Source: Amphiura filiformis
Lineage: Eukaryota > Echinodermata > Ophiuroidea > Amphilepidida > Amphiuridae
Length of the DNA: 64,000 nt
NCBI RefSeq assembly: GCF_039555335.1
Contig: NC_092646.1
Span: forward strand, 29,255,780-29,319,779
Direction: 5' to 3'
The translations under genes and the position numbers were made by a program. The notes under the pieces were generated by a model. The model did no database searches. It saw nothing but the letters and a program-made list of their open reading frames with translations, and was not told where the DNA came from. Shown here in pieces: positions 33,053 through 45,000 of the stretch (the stretch's first letter is position 1; every line of letters starts with the position of its first letter).

Positions 33053-35098
33053 TATGAATATGTGGTTTATGTATGTATGTGGTTTATGTAAAAGGCTCCG
33101 TCAGTTTCGATCCACATGTCGCCAAATTCATACGGGAGATCGAGGAATATACAGGAAATTGCCTCGACTTTATTTGGTTGAAATCGGTCAAGAATTGGCT
33201 GCAAAAACAGTGAAAATATGGGTAAAAACGGGTTTTTGTTATGAAAATCAGTTACCAGCCTGCGCTGCGTCACTGCAGCTGGCAGGCAGCAGCGTCGGCG
33301 CTGAAGGCGTAATGCGCTGGCAGAACGGCGCGCAGAAAGCCACGCGACTTATGAGCCAGAGACCAGTGGACATGATAATACAGAAAGAAGGAAAATAGAT
33401 AAAAATTAAAGGACAAAAAGGTACATGGACGGGTCACGGGATTATGATAAAGATGAACACGTCCGCATACACGCTCTGAGAGGACGTAAAAGGAAAAAAT
33501 ATGTGTGTTGTATAAACAAAATGAAGCGGTAGACCTAGGCCTATACTATAAAGAAAAATGAAATTAAAATGACAAAAGAGGTACGAGTAATTAGGCCAAC
33601 GGGTTAAATTAACTAAATGAAACGTGAACGAAACAAAGAAGGAAAGAAACTAATCAGGAAATGTAAGAAAAAAAAGAAGCTATAATAATGATAACAGAAT
33701 TAAATAAAAAAAAACATGGAAGCGGGAAATCACAAGCAGCAAATAAAAAATGAAGCTAAAAGGGAAATGTAACAAATAACAGATTTAGAAAAAAAATGGG
33801 AACGGGTTTAAATAAATAAATAACATGGAAACGAAAAATCAAATCGAATGTATCTTTTCGATGATTCTACCTGTCCAGTAATTCTTCCTGTTATAGTGAA
33901 CGCTCCCATTTACTCATCTAGCGGGGACCCGCGCGAAGCGCGGGTATCCCGCTAGTAAGATTAATTATCATCTATGCATATCTAAATTGGTGTTTCATAC
34001 TGATATCTGCATTGTAATTGTTACTTGATATGTGCAGAATGTCATAAATTTAAAATTTTTTTGATATTACTAGCGGGACACCCAGCGCTACTGCTGAGTC
34101 CCCGCTAGGTGAGTAAATGGGAGGCGTTCACTAAAGCGGGAGGAATTACTGAACAGGTAGAATCATTGAAAAGGTAAATTTCATTTATCTGAGTCTGACC
34201 CTCGTTAAGCCTAAGTTTCCATTTTAGCTTCTTTCTTTCTTTTTAGTTTCTTCTACATGGGCCAATTTTGTTCCATTTTTTAAAAACATTTTGCTGCTAA
34301 GCTTGCAAATTTCCGTTACCATGTTTTTTATTTACTCAATCCCATTCCCATTATTTTCTAAATCTGTCCTTTCTTACATTTCCCTGTTGATTTCATTTTT
34401 TATTTGCTGCTTAGCTTGTGATTTCCCGTTTTCATGTTATTTATTTAGTTCTGTCCTCAGTTTAATAGCTTTTTTTATTTAAATCATCTAATTTTATTAG
34501 ATTTTATTATTCTTTCCTTCTGTAGCCTATTTTGTTCCCGTTTTCATTTTCTTACTGTGACTAACTATAGGCTAACCCACATACTCGTAGGCCTACCTGT
34601 TTGTCCTCATTTTGTTTTCTTTTTTAATTACAGTAGGCCTACCTCTTCATGTTGTTTGTACTTTTTAACACACATCTTTTCCCCGTATTTATTACGCTTA
34701 CGGTCGGTCGTTCACCCGTATTATCATTCATTCATTGCGAGACTCTCGTCGTTACTGCTACGCGACATGGCGTAGTGCTTTGCGTTACCCATGGCGCTAT
34801 CGCTGTGCTACGCGAATGGCTTGGCATTAGATACGCCTCGTCTGACGACGCGCACGGGCTGGCTTGACAACTGACTCCTTTTTGTTTACCCAGCATAGCA
34901 ACGTACCACATTTTCACTGATTTTGAGGCCAATTCTTGACCGTTTTCAACCAAATAAAGTTTAAACACGTTCCCGTATATTCATCGATCTCCCGTATGAA
35001 TTTGGCGACATTTGGATCGAAACTGACGGAGCCTTTATAGGCATACATAGATACATAGATACATACATACAACATTCCCCTATTTATAGTAAGATGGT
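33053..35098. mobile_element. Giant foldback, two family G elements in opposite orientation
   Basis: Left arm 33090-33957 and right arm about 34075-35036 are diverged inverse complements along most of their length. Outer blocks: AAGGCTCCGTCAGTTTCGAT and its complement at 35017-35036, and CTTTATTTGGTTGAAAACGG-type pairs. Inner blocks: TTACTCATCTAGCGGGGACC against CCCCGCTAGGTGAGTAAATG. The inner ends carry a CCCGCGCGAAGCGCGGG hairpin. Right flank is an ATAC microsatellite. No long open frame. Confidence 0.85.
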
Positions 35099-35109
35099 TA
35101 ATGTTTGAA

Positions 35110-35540
35110 AAATATACTGATACTCAAAAAGCCTGTTTCGGAGGCTTCACATGCAAAAAACACCATACTTAACAAATGGGTAAAAAAGTTAACATGTCAT
35201 AAATGTACAATATCTGCCGCATAGAATCATTGATTCAATACACACAAGAAAATAACAGCTTAGATGATCCCAACAGTGTTGTTTTCAAAAAAACTACTTC
35301 TGCAATGTTTAACCATTGTTAACATGAAGCCTCCGAAACAAAAAAAATGACTTGCTGTGATAATTTACTTTTTGTCACAACTGAAATTCAATACTTAGAA
35401 GCAAAGCATGAAAATTGGTAATTGTGATATTTTTGACCTATTTTTTCATGTCAACTTGCAGTAGTTAGCCAAATATTTTACTTTTATGATCACCTGTGTT
35501 GTTAACTGAAGCCTCCGAAACACAAATCGCTTGAATTGCC
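35110..35540. repeat. Second field of the GTTAAC bipartite motif (CCTCCGAAAC variant)
   Basis: GTTAACATGAAGCCTCCGAA (35313) and GTTAACTGAAGCCTCCGAAA (35505) are about 192 bp apart, with an inverse GTTTCGGAGGCTTCACATG at 35135. Same layout as the 13.9-16.2 kb field with CATCCGAAAC changed to CCTCCGAAAC. Confidence 0.65.
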
Positions 35541-36825
35541 AATTCTAAAAAATAACTTCAATTTCTGTGAAACTTGGCTGGGAGGTTCCTTTTATCAAGT
35601 AGTATTTGTACATGAAGTTATACATTTAATTTATTTTAGTAAAACAATAAAAAAAAAAAAAATATGTTTAAGGTTGGGAAATTTCCATTGTAAATGACAC
35701 TTTATGTAAAAAATTTCAAAACTGCAATTATAAACATAGCAAAACATGGTATAAAATGTAACTTATATCTGTTGACTTACTTTGGAATGGGATTTCACAT
35801 GTATTCCAGCTTTCATGTCATAATTTTCTGAGCTTATGTAAAATACATTTTTCTTAGATTTTAACCAAAATGTTATGGAAATGTCAAATTTTTTATTAGA
35901 AATCAAAAGGTTTAAGCCTTGAAACATTATTTTACTGGAATTTAAGTTGCTTCTATGCATGATTTCAGTAAACAGAAACATATTTAAGTGGTTTGAAATT
36001 TTGACCCTAAAAATCAAAAGTTACACCCTTTACTGTGAAAATGACCATATAGCGAGGGTGGTCTAAAGGAAAAGATCGCCCTTAAATTAATTAGCAAGCA
36101 CAATAAGGTTGGTACCACTTTTATTTTATATACCGGTACCGGATGAAACTTTAAAGAATTTTTTTCAAATTTCTGACCTACATGTACGCAAATCGTTAAG
36201 TGTGTATTTCCCATTGACTTCCAAAATGGCGTAAGCACCCAGGGGTTCAAATTCGCAATCAATTGCGGAAACCTGTTTAGGCTTTTGCGAGAACCTTTTG
36301 TTTGTGTGAACGTTGTAGTGCAGGGCAATATATTCAAAAATTGTATTCATCTACATCTATTACTATAGCCTACATTGTATGGTAGCTTCCTAGTTAATGA
36401 AGAAAACGTTGCCTTTTCCCCAACATCACAAACATTTCAGAATTATATTTTTGGATTAAATCATATTTCCGTTGCAGAAAGGTATTACACAATATGCGAT
36501 CTGAGACTTGGAAGCTTACGAGAACCAATTTTGGTTTTCCTAGTTGTAATCCAGCGAGAACCTTTAACAGGAGAACCGGTTCTCGGGTTCTCCTCGAATT
36601 TGAATATACATAGGTACGGCGTATATCCTGGCTATAATAATATAGGCCTAGGCCTAGCTATTAACAACACGGAATCGCTTAAAATGTTTTGCAGCGACTT
36701 TTAAACATGTTTCTTACATGTTTTGTACTATTCAATGCTATTAGGCCTATTATAAAACCCACGATTGAAGGTATGGATATTTATGATAAAACAAGCTAAC
36801 ATGATCATTACTATACTGGATGAAT
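35541..36825. other. Non-coding stretch
   Basis: AT-rich. Frames of about 100 codons at 36014-36337 (minus) and 36375-36704 (plus) lack domains and splice support; the second crosses a GAGAACC repeat patch. Confidence 0.45.
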
Positions 36826-37990
36826 GTCGCCAATAGTCGTTAGTCGCGACTATTACTGATAGTCGCGACTACGACTATTGAAAACCAAAAGTCAACTAAT
36901 GCAAGTATATTTTTGTGTTAAAAAATTACTTTAAAAGTGCCAGTTATTCGCACCAAAACCAACCAAATACTTTAGAACATATAAACTGCGAAAAATGTGA
37001 GAAAATGTTAGTCATTGTCTTACCAATAGTAACACTAACCAACAAGTAATCATAATGTCCATAAATCATCATTAAATTGGTGTTATTGACTTGTTGTCGA
37101 ACTACTTTCCCACAAGATAAAAGCCGTTAAAAAACTCAAATTACTTAGAACTGTCGAACATCTCATCATTATGATTATAATTTATGCAGCGATAACAGGT
37201 GTAGCAGTGTCATAGCGTGCATATATGTACAGACCCAGTTTGGGTGTTTGTACCAACCAACTACTGAAGGTATGAGATTATTTCAACTTTGGAAAGAAAC
37301 AGCGAGAACTTCCGAGAAGTGTTTTCCAAAAGGGAAAATTTAGGAAAATATTATTAGATTAGAAGTACTTTTCACGTAATTTCAAAAAGTTATGCTTATT
37401 GTGGTAACAGAATATTTAGAAAGCAACGTAATGTTGCAATGCCACCCCTGTAGCGACAAATGCAGTAGTCTAGATGAGGTCAGGTGACGAGGTCGGAGGT
37501 GAAAGTTAATCGCATACATGCACGATGCAACACGTTCATGAGCATACCATGGAAAATATGCACTGCCGTACCAGCATGTTTACATATTTTCATGCACAGC
37601 AAAACATGGAAACGAACGAAGATCGCTATTGGAATATTGAAGGTTTGAGAAATTATATGAAGTTTCTTGTGCTGTTGCTGGAAAGTGGCAAGTGAATTTA
37701 ATTGAACAGAAAAGTTAGGCCTATACTACAGCATTTTACAGTCAAATATTTGCATCGCAAACGTGCGATACAGTGTAGCAATTTGTATCGCAACAGTGCT
37801 GGTTTGTGTAGCAAACTGTGATGCGATGCCGGCAATCACGGGTCCTGTAATCATGCATTATAAATACTAAACTGCCACCAATCTTTCACCCGATTTTTCA
37901 GTCCAATTTTAACCACAGATAGTCGCGACTATAGTCGTAGTCGCGACTATTTGCTGTCGACTAGGAAAAAAGTGATAGTCGCCCAACTCT
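36826..37990. mobile_element. AGTCGCGACTA-ended transposon remnant, about 1.2 kb
   Basis: Both ends are built from AGTCGCGACTA palindromes: GTTAGTCGCGACTATTACTG at the left, ATAGTCGCGACTATAGTCGT and GATAGTCGCCCAACTC at the right. The right terminus reads inward as GAGTTGGGCGACTATC, an end type common in hAT-like elements. No transposase frame; a clear target duplication could not be fixed. Confidence 0.75.
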
Positions 37991-37997
37991 AACATCA

Positions 37998-38267
37998 AGA
38001 CACCATGATTAACCCTAACACCACTAAAAACCACAAAATACCACAATGAAAAATTCTGACCACGCAATCACCCTAAGTGTGATATATGCTCACGGAATTA
38101 ATAACCTGTCCAGCTACCGGTCCGCGATCGTGTGCTTGGCATGCGGGGGTCAAAGGTTCAAATCCCGGGGGTGCCAAGTCAAAAATTCTTCTTCTTCTTG
38201 AAAAATTCGGATCTTCTTTGACTTCCGATATCAAAAAGCATGGGTCAGTGTTAGGGTTAGGTAAGAT
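37998..38267 (+). repeat. tRNA-derived SINE, copy 1
   Basis: Contains CAGCTACCGGTCCGCGATCG (box A-like region), an anticodon-like CTTGGCATG, and GGTTCAAATCC (box B). The tail has TTCTTCTTCTTG, TTTGACTTCCGATAT and ends GTGTTAGGGTTAG. Pol III box pair and dispersed copies are the SINE hallmarks. Confidence 0.8.
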
Positions 38268-38951
38268 CAAGGCTTCCGCTAGCCTTCAAAAACTCTGCGT
38301 CCGATCGGACGCACAACTGTAAAACCTGGTCGGGAAATGTGCGTCCCACAAAATTTTTGTGCGTCCCGTACATGTTTTAAATGTGTCATGTGTGTTGGGC
38401 AACAGGGAATACAATTTTACAAAGCCCCCGATTCCTGGTATTGCATTGCATTACATCGCAGTTTGATGCAAATATTTGACTATTTCTTTTCAGATTCCTG
38501 ATGAGATTTTAAAGATTTGTGTAAATATTATTGTCAATAACAAATTACGTAAATATGCAAATTTGCTGACAATGTACGATAGTTTAGAAAGTTGTATTTT
38601 CAAAAGCTTATCACGTCTCATTTTTTCATTCATTGACTGGTGACCTCGACCCGGAAGTGTTGCAAAATGGGAGTGGTTAAATGTGAAAGGTCAATAACTT
38701 GTTTACTGATTGGTCCATTGGTTAAAAATGAATATTAATTAAACTTTATTAGGAGAATTAGGAGTGATCAGTCAACGTAATTTTCACGATTTTTATGATG
38801 ATGAAGTTGGTAAGCTTATAATCACTAATTTTTGGGCTGAATCAACTTGCGTCCGACTGGACGCAACGGGTTAATGAAATTTGTTGAACATTGCGTCCAG
38901 CAATGCAAAAATGCGTCTGGACGCAAGAATTCGCGTCCAGCGGGAGCCTTG
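38268..38951. mobile_element. hAT-like MITE, 684 bp, 8-bp target duplication
   Basis: The termini CAAGGCTTCCGC and GCGGGAGCCTTG are inverse (one mismatch) and are flanked by identical GGTAAGAT (38260-38267 and 38952-38959). Subterminal GCGTCC / GGACGC words are abundant (TGCGTCCGATCGGACGCAC). It is inserted in the tail of the SINE-containing repeat. Confidence 0.9.
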
Positions 38952-38959
38952 GGTAAGAT

Positions 38960-39284
38960 GTATTTTTCCAGATTAGAGTGTCTTCTAACCCTAACACCAG
39001 TAAAAACCACAAAATACCACGATGAAAAATTCTGACCATGCATGCATCCCAGGGTCTGTGATTACGCAATTTCTCTAAGTGTGATATGCTCACGGAATTG
39101 CTGGCGGGCAGCAATAACCCGATCCAGCTACCGGTCCGCGATCGTGTGCTTGGCATGTGGGGGTCAAAGGTTCGAATCCCGGGGTCGGGGGGTGCCAAGT
39201 CAAAAATTCTTCTTCTTCTTGAAAAATTCGGATCTTCTTTGACTTCCGATATTAAAAAAACACTGATGGGTCAGTGTTAGGGTT
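38960..39284 (+). repeat. tRNA-derived SINE, copy 2
   Basis: Same order of blocks as copy 1: AACACCAGTAAAAACCACAA, CAGCTACCGGTCCGCGATCG, box B GGTTCGAATCC, the TTCTTCTTCTTG tail and GTCAGTGTTAGGGTTA. Box B is perfect here. An extra segment (GCTGGCGGGCAGCAATAACC) is absent from copy 1. Confidence 0.82.
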
Positions 39285-39935
39285 AAGGGGGTACTACACC
39301 CCTGTGGTAAATTTGTGAGTATTTTTGCATTTTTCTCAAAAAATAATAACACAGTGGTAACAAAAGTTATGTATATTATTGGGGCAAGGTATCCAATTAC
39401 TACACTGAAATTTCAGTGACTCAAGACAAGCGGTTCAGTCAGAGTCTTAGCCAGAAATCAGAAACCACCCGTCCAAGCAGATACCAAAATTTGACCCTCA
39501 AATATAAAACAACTTGTCTATACCCATGGAAGGGTCACTGGGGTCAAATATGTCCTGATTTGGCCTTTACATGTCACTCTGAATTAGTCTCAAGTTCATA
39601 TAACCTTAAAATCATCTGTTTTAGAGCTATCACATCTGTAAAATCCATTAAATCCACCCGTCTCAAATTAGATTAGCCCGTCTTAAAGACGGGTGGACGC
39701 ATGGCTGGCTAAGACCTTGGGTTCAGTATATGATCGGAAATGAGGTACATCCTAGCGGTACCTTATTTCTTATCATAAATAACGAACCGCTTGTCTTGGG
39801 TCACTGAAATTCCAGTGTAGTAATTGGATTCCTTGCCCCAATAATATACATAACTTTTGTTACCACTGTGTTATTAGTTTTTGAGAAAAATGCAAAAATA
39901 GACACAAATTTATCGAGGGGTGTAGTACCCCTTAA
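39283..39935. mobile_element. Family B foldback MITE, copy 1
   Basis: TTAAGGGGGTACTACACCCC and GGGGTGTAGTACCCCTTAA are the ends. Long arms include TTTTTGCATTTTTCTCAAAA / TTTTGAGAAAAATGCAAAAA and AAATTTCAGTGACTCAAGAC with its complement. Two further copies lie at 40593 and 60001. Confidence 0.92.
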
Positions 39936-39942
39936 CATCACC

Positions 39943-40035
39943 GTTTACCATGTTTACTAACCACTCCCGTTTACTAACCGCTCCCGTTTACTCAACTAGC
40001 AGGGACCTGCGCGAAGCGCGGGTCTCCCGCTAGTT
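39943..40035. mobile_element. Family G hairpin terminus
   Basis: CTGCGCGAAGCGCGGGTCTC and CCCGCTAGT match the inner hairpin end of the 33-35 kb foldback, preceded by three TTTACTAACC-like words. Fragment only. Confidence 0.75.
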
Positions 40036-40036
40036 T

Positions 40037-40312
40037 CGAAAAAAGAGACTTAAAAAAAATAAAAAAACCTTCCCTAAGTTCATGAAAAGCTAACTGAATT
40101 TTTTTTTACTCCAAACCGATTTTTTTTTATGTTGTCACAAAAAATTTGGGGTAAAAAAGGGAATATTTGTAATTTTTTCAAAAACTGAGGATTTTCAAAA
40201 AAAATCTGTCACCATAGGATTCCTTGACTGAGAGTTTTATACTTTGGATGTACAATTCAGAAATAATGATGCTCGGAAAGGTCCATGTTCTCTCCCATTA
40301 CTCTGGCCTTAA
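40037..40312. mobile_element. Family I element, truncated copy
   Basis: AAAAACCTTCCCTAAGTTCA, GGATTCCTTGACTGAGAG and TACTCTGGCCTTAA match the right end of the full element at 45725-46840. Confidence 0.8.
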
Positions 40313-40592
40313 GGAGGTAATCTGTTTCTTGTTATTTACGTATGTCCTCCTTTTATTTTATTTATTCCTTTACATTCTTGTTCTTTTCCAGTCAATGTTT
40401 GCACCCCTCTGAAAGCAGTTAGGAAGCCCTGCCATATTATGATCAAAGCGGTGTCAGGTACAAAGCAGAATACATACAAATACATGTGATTTTAAAAGCT
40501 TCTTGAAACCAAGAGTACGTAGAACTTGAATCTCTGCAAGTGCAACAGAGACTGGCTTTCCCCCTATGCGAACCACTTATTGTTGAAGTATT

Positions 40593-41397
40593 TATGGTGG
40601 TACTACACCCCTTGATTAATTAGAGGTTAATGACTGCGCATCAGTTGTTTTCGAGGGTATTGTGAAATATCTAAACATTGTGCTTTGGAACCGAGGAATA
40701 TCCCGAGGTCCAAAGCACAATGTTTAGATATTTCACAATACCCTAAAAATAACTGATACAAAGTCATTAACCTCATTCATAACCGTCACTTTTCACTTCT
40801 TTTAAATCAATTTACGTCGCATTTTCTTCTTTTAGTTTGAAAACAGAACTCAATTTTAACTTTATCTGCATGTCGTTTTCCCTGTAAAAAATCGATTAGC
40901 AGCGATGTCCAAATACGGCGGCCAGCGTCCGCGTAAATTGTTCGAACGCGTAACACGTCACGTAACGCGGTCATTGTAGAGCGTACTTTTAGCTACGCCA
41001 CGAGGCGGTCATTATACTTTTTCAATGACCTGCATTTGCGTCCGCGTATTTAAAAGTTATTCTCTGTGATTGGATCGCAGTTACTGCGTATATTAATGAG
41101 GTTATGAATGTTTAACTATTTTTGCATTTTCTCAAAAAATAATAACACAATGGTTACAAAAGTATGTTATTTATGATATTAAAGAAGTGAAGTACCCCTA
41201 GAATGTACCTCATTTCTTAACATATTTAATGAGCCACTTGTCTTGAATCACTGAAATTTCAGTGAAGTAATTGGATTCCTCAAAGTGACCCTATAATATA
41301 CATTTTGTTCTAACTTTTGTTACCAGTGTGTAGTTATTTTTTTGACAAAAATGCAAAATTAATCGCAAAATTTAGCAGGGGTGTAGTACCACCTTAA
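40593..41397. mobile_element. Family B MITE, copy 2, with an internal palindrome
   Basis: Ends GGTGGTACTACACCCCTTGA and GGGGTGTAGTACCACCTTAA. Inside is a palindromic insert (about 40624-40772: GAGGTTAATGAC ... GTCATTAACCTC, with AAATATCTAAACATTGTGCT and its complement). The right end lies 52 bp before the first LCA5 exon. Confidence 0.85.
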
Positions 41398-41449
41398 CAT
41401 CCATTGATAAATGCAGTGAATTCTTATAATTGTTATTATGCTTTTTCAG

Positions 41450-42023
41450 ATTGTAAACCATCTTGTACCTACATCACCAAGACCAAAGTTAAATAGAGAT
41501 TCAACCATCTCCACCAGTGGGGTATCCTGCATGGAGTCCTCATACGCTGGAGATGCTGCCTTTTTTGACTCCGAAGAGGAAGACCAAGGACCCAACCTGA
41601 AAGGCGAATACAACCGTGGAACCACCCCTCCTTCTCATCGCTCCGCTGCCAAACAATCTCAAATCGGTAACCCCTCAGCCGGGTCATCCACAACCTCCGG
41701 TCATTACTCCTCCGATTCCAACATGTCAAAAACCAAAGAAACTCCATCAAGAGATGCATTTGATTCAACTTTTTCAAGGGCAAGATCGCCGTCTGCACGT
41801 ACCAGGACACCATCTGGGTCGTCTCACAGGTACTCGGATTCCTTTGATTCGGAAGATTCTGGGGACTCCAGAAGTGGATCCCCAACAAGATCTAGAAGAG
41901 CAGTGAGAAAAGGCAATGCAGGGGACTCAGGAAGGAGATTTGATAGTGGAACCAGCAGGGACAGCAGACCATCAACTTTTAGAAGTGTTAACAGTAGTGG
42001 CTATGGAAGGACAAATAAAAAAG
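41450..42023 (+). CDS. LCA5: LCA5 first visible coding exon
   Basis: Acceptor GCTTTTTCAG, donor AAAAAG|GTAAGT, leaving phase 1. Encodes a Ser/Arg/Asp-rich low-complexity region. The frame is open from the acceptor (IVNHLVPTSPRPKLN), so either an upstream coding exon exists or translation starts at ATG 41531 (MESSYAGDAAFFDSEEED), making a 908-residue protein. Confidence 0.88.
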
Positions 42024-45000
42024 GTAAGTGATAGGTTAGACTTGATAAGAGTCCATGCTAATGAAATCGCAGAAGTATGAGTAATATTTTCAAGAAATTA
42101 TATAAAATCAGTGATATTTTTGCCATATAGATAGAGAGTAAAAAAAACCACATTTTCTCATCAATTTGGAATGGACTATAAACAAATTTTTACATTGTAA
42201 TAAGAATGCAATCATTATTTTAATTATTATAATATTATTATTATTAATTATTTTTTAATAACATGTTTGTTTGTTTGTTTGTTTGTTTGTTTAAACATTC
42301 GCTCCGTGTGGAGACACGCTTGGGTCCTGATGGAACCAGGCTCAAACAAAACGCTCAAGCCAGGCTAAAAAGCCTATAGATATAAGCATGCTGGCCTGTA
42401 TGGAAAGAGAAGTGAGAAACAGATTTGAAGACAAAGAACAAGGAAAAGAAGGCCACTCCCAACAATCAAGTTAAAAATTGAATACTCCATCAAAACTGTT
42501 TTTGAGATAAAAGAAAAAACTTGATATTTCGAAAAGTTTTATAGACAGAATGTTTTCATCTTCAGGTGACCTTTAATATGAACATACAATATTACATACA
42601 TTTCTTACCATTGCACTCATAAGCATTCATATACTATTTTTTAGGTCCCCAGAAAACTCAACAGAAGAAAGGGCGTGGCAGAGGGCGAGCCAATAGCAAT
42701 GCCAGCTCGGCACAGAACACTCCACGCGGAGGAAACGAAACCACACGCCGCATGCTGTCAGCGAAAGGTCACACCATCAACAGGATACGAAATGAGTACG
42801 AAGTCCTGAAATCCAAGCATGATGAACTACAGAGGGAGTTCAAACTGCAGAAAGAACTGCACCGGAAAAACAATCGTGAACTGGACAGATACACTAAGCA
42901 AGAGGAGTCGTTGCCTACGATAATGAAGTCGCAGAATTCGGAACTCGAACACTATAGGAAAAAATGCCAGGCGTACAGGGATAAAGAGAGGCAGAAAGAC
43001 CAGCAGCTGAAGCAGTATAACGATAAGTTGAACAGGACGGAGGATGAGCTGAAGAGAGCGAGAAATATACTGGAGAATAAAGGGTTGAAGGAGAGGTCGG
43101 AGTTACAGAAGGAACGAGATGGGTTAGAGGAGAAACTGCAGGAGAAAGAGAGGAAATTGGAGGTGAGTGATATCGGCAGATGTACAATGCGCTATACCAG
43201 TTAAAATCCACACTCCCCCTGTGGACAGGAGCATAAATTTCCAATGGAATGAACACATTAGGAAGATCCATTTGAATTTCATACACCCTATGAGAAAGAT
43301 TCAATTTCAATATGTATCTTCCATAGAGGGAGGGTGAGTTTTAAATATAGTTGTTCATGTGTTAATTTCATTTGAAATGCATACTCCCCTGTGGAAGATA
43401 TTTCCAAAATCTTCCACAGGGGGAATGTGGATTTTAAATGGATTAATCCAATATAATGACACATAGCAAAAGAGGTACATGTATGTACATACATGCATGA
43501 TCAAAATCTTCAGCCCAGTTGTTGAGCATGGCTCTCCCTGTTTATGCCACTGACCCTCCCTTTAATACCAGGATCTGTCCGATTTCAGAATCTTATAATT
43601 ACTAGCGGTCACCCGTCTTTCGCGGTTCGTAAATAAATGCAATTTTCCAAATGCATCACCACCCTCCGAGTTTTATTGCGAACAATTTTACCAACTCCCT
43701 AATTTATCACCGATTGATCAGTGGTTTCATTTAATTCATTTAATTCATTTTAATCAACTTCTTCTTTGTGCTCCCCCTCCCCATGTTGTCCCCTATCCTC
43801 CCGTTCTTTACAGTTTCCCCTTTAGCTCACATCCCTCTTCTCCGATCTGCCTCTAGTATCATGGTTTTAGTACTTCTTCCTAGTCAACTGCTAAAAAATT
43901 TGTGAATGTGAAACGTAAAATGTACAATTTTTAAGTCAGTATAAGTAGGCCCTATCCCGGGGTCCTATGCTCAAAAAATTTACAATGGCTATTAATTTGT
44001 ATTTTTGCCATGTTCGCAAAGTTTGATGGTCACCTATGCATCGTGGATTGTTAAATAATATCACCAACCCATGGCACCCATGCACTCCCCTCACTCATTT
44101 TGATTTTCCCGTGCTTAATATTCCCACTTGATTTAGAGGCAGCGTGTTGACGCGATGTCGCAAAATGACGCGATTTAAATGATACGCGTTTTGTTGTTTG
44201 ACGCGGCGTGTTGATATGCGAAGATGCAATATTTTTTTGTTTGACGCGATGTAGTTGTTAGGCGGACATGGTAACTGATGCTCACTATTTTGAGGTCCCT
44301 GGATGTTTTTAAAACTATTTTTGCTCATTTTTAGACTTTAATCACTAAGATTTTTAAAAATGAGGTGAATATGCAGCGTAACTCGGTGAGTGAATGATTA
44401 GGTTTGCAAAAGTGAAATTTGCAGTTGCATCACAACCGTTCGAGTTTTTATCACGAAAAGTTTTGCAACTCGGTAATTTGTTATAGATAGTGGGAGGGGC
44501 TGGTTGGATTTTAACAATGTATTTTCAAGTTTTACAATTCATAATGCATTATCCTGACACTGGAAAAGTATGCTCCCCATGAAAAAAAATGGTCAATGTG
44601 TAATTTTTTGTGTGTATTCTACAAAATTGCAATGTAAATAATGCACACAAGGTAGGAGATTACTTCGAGTGAACCTCGAATTTTATTATTCTATTCCACC
44701 TGTATTGAGCATTGAGCAGGGCAGCACTCCTAATTTTGATGGAAAGCATACCTTTTACAGTAGCTACAAATAAATAATGCAATCAATCTTGTTCTGTTTT
44801 CATTTGTCCTACCATTGAGAGCAAAGTCCAAGTTTCAAACCACCAACCTGTTTCTGGAGTTTGAAAAATCGGTTTACTTCAGAAATGTGTTTTTGGTGGT
44901 TCGTAAGGAAGAAATGAAATAAAACAAATTGTTTTTGGACATTGCTTGTGTACATCAGGCAATGATGGCAAATGTGTATTGCAATATTGGAATGGTTGTA

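Noticed and set aside
36375..36704. 109-codon plus-strand frame
   Set aside because: No recognisable domain or conserved splice context, and it crosses a GAGAACC repeat patch.
41469..41888. 139-codon frame antisense to the first LCA5 exon
   Set aside because: Shadow of the Ser/Arg-rich coding exon on the other strand.
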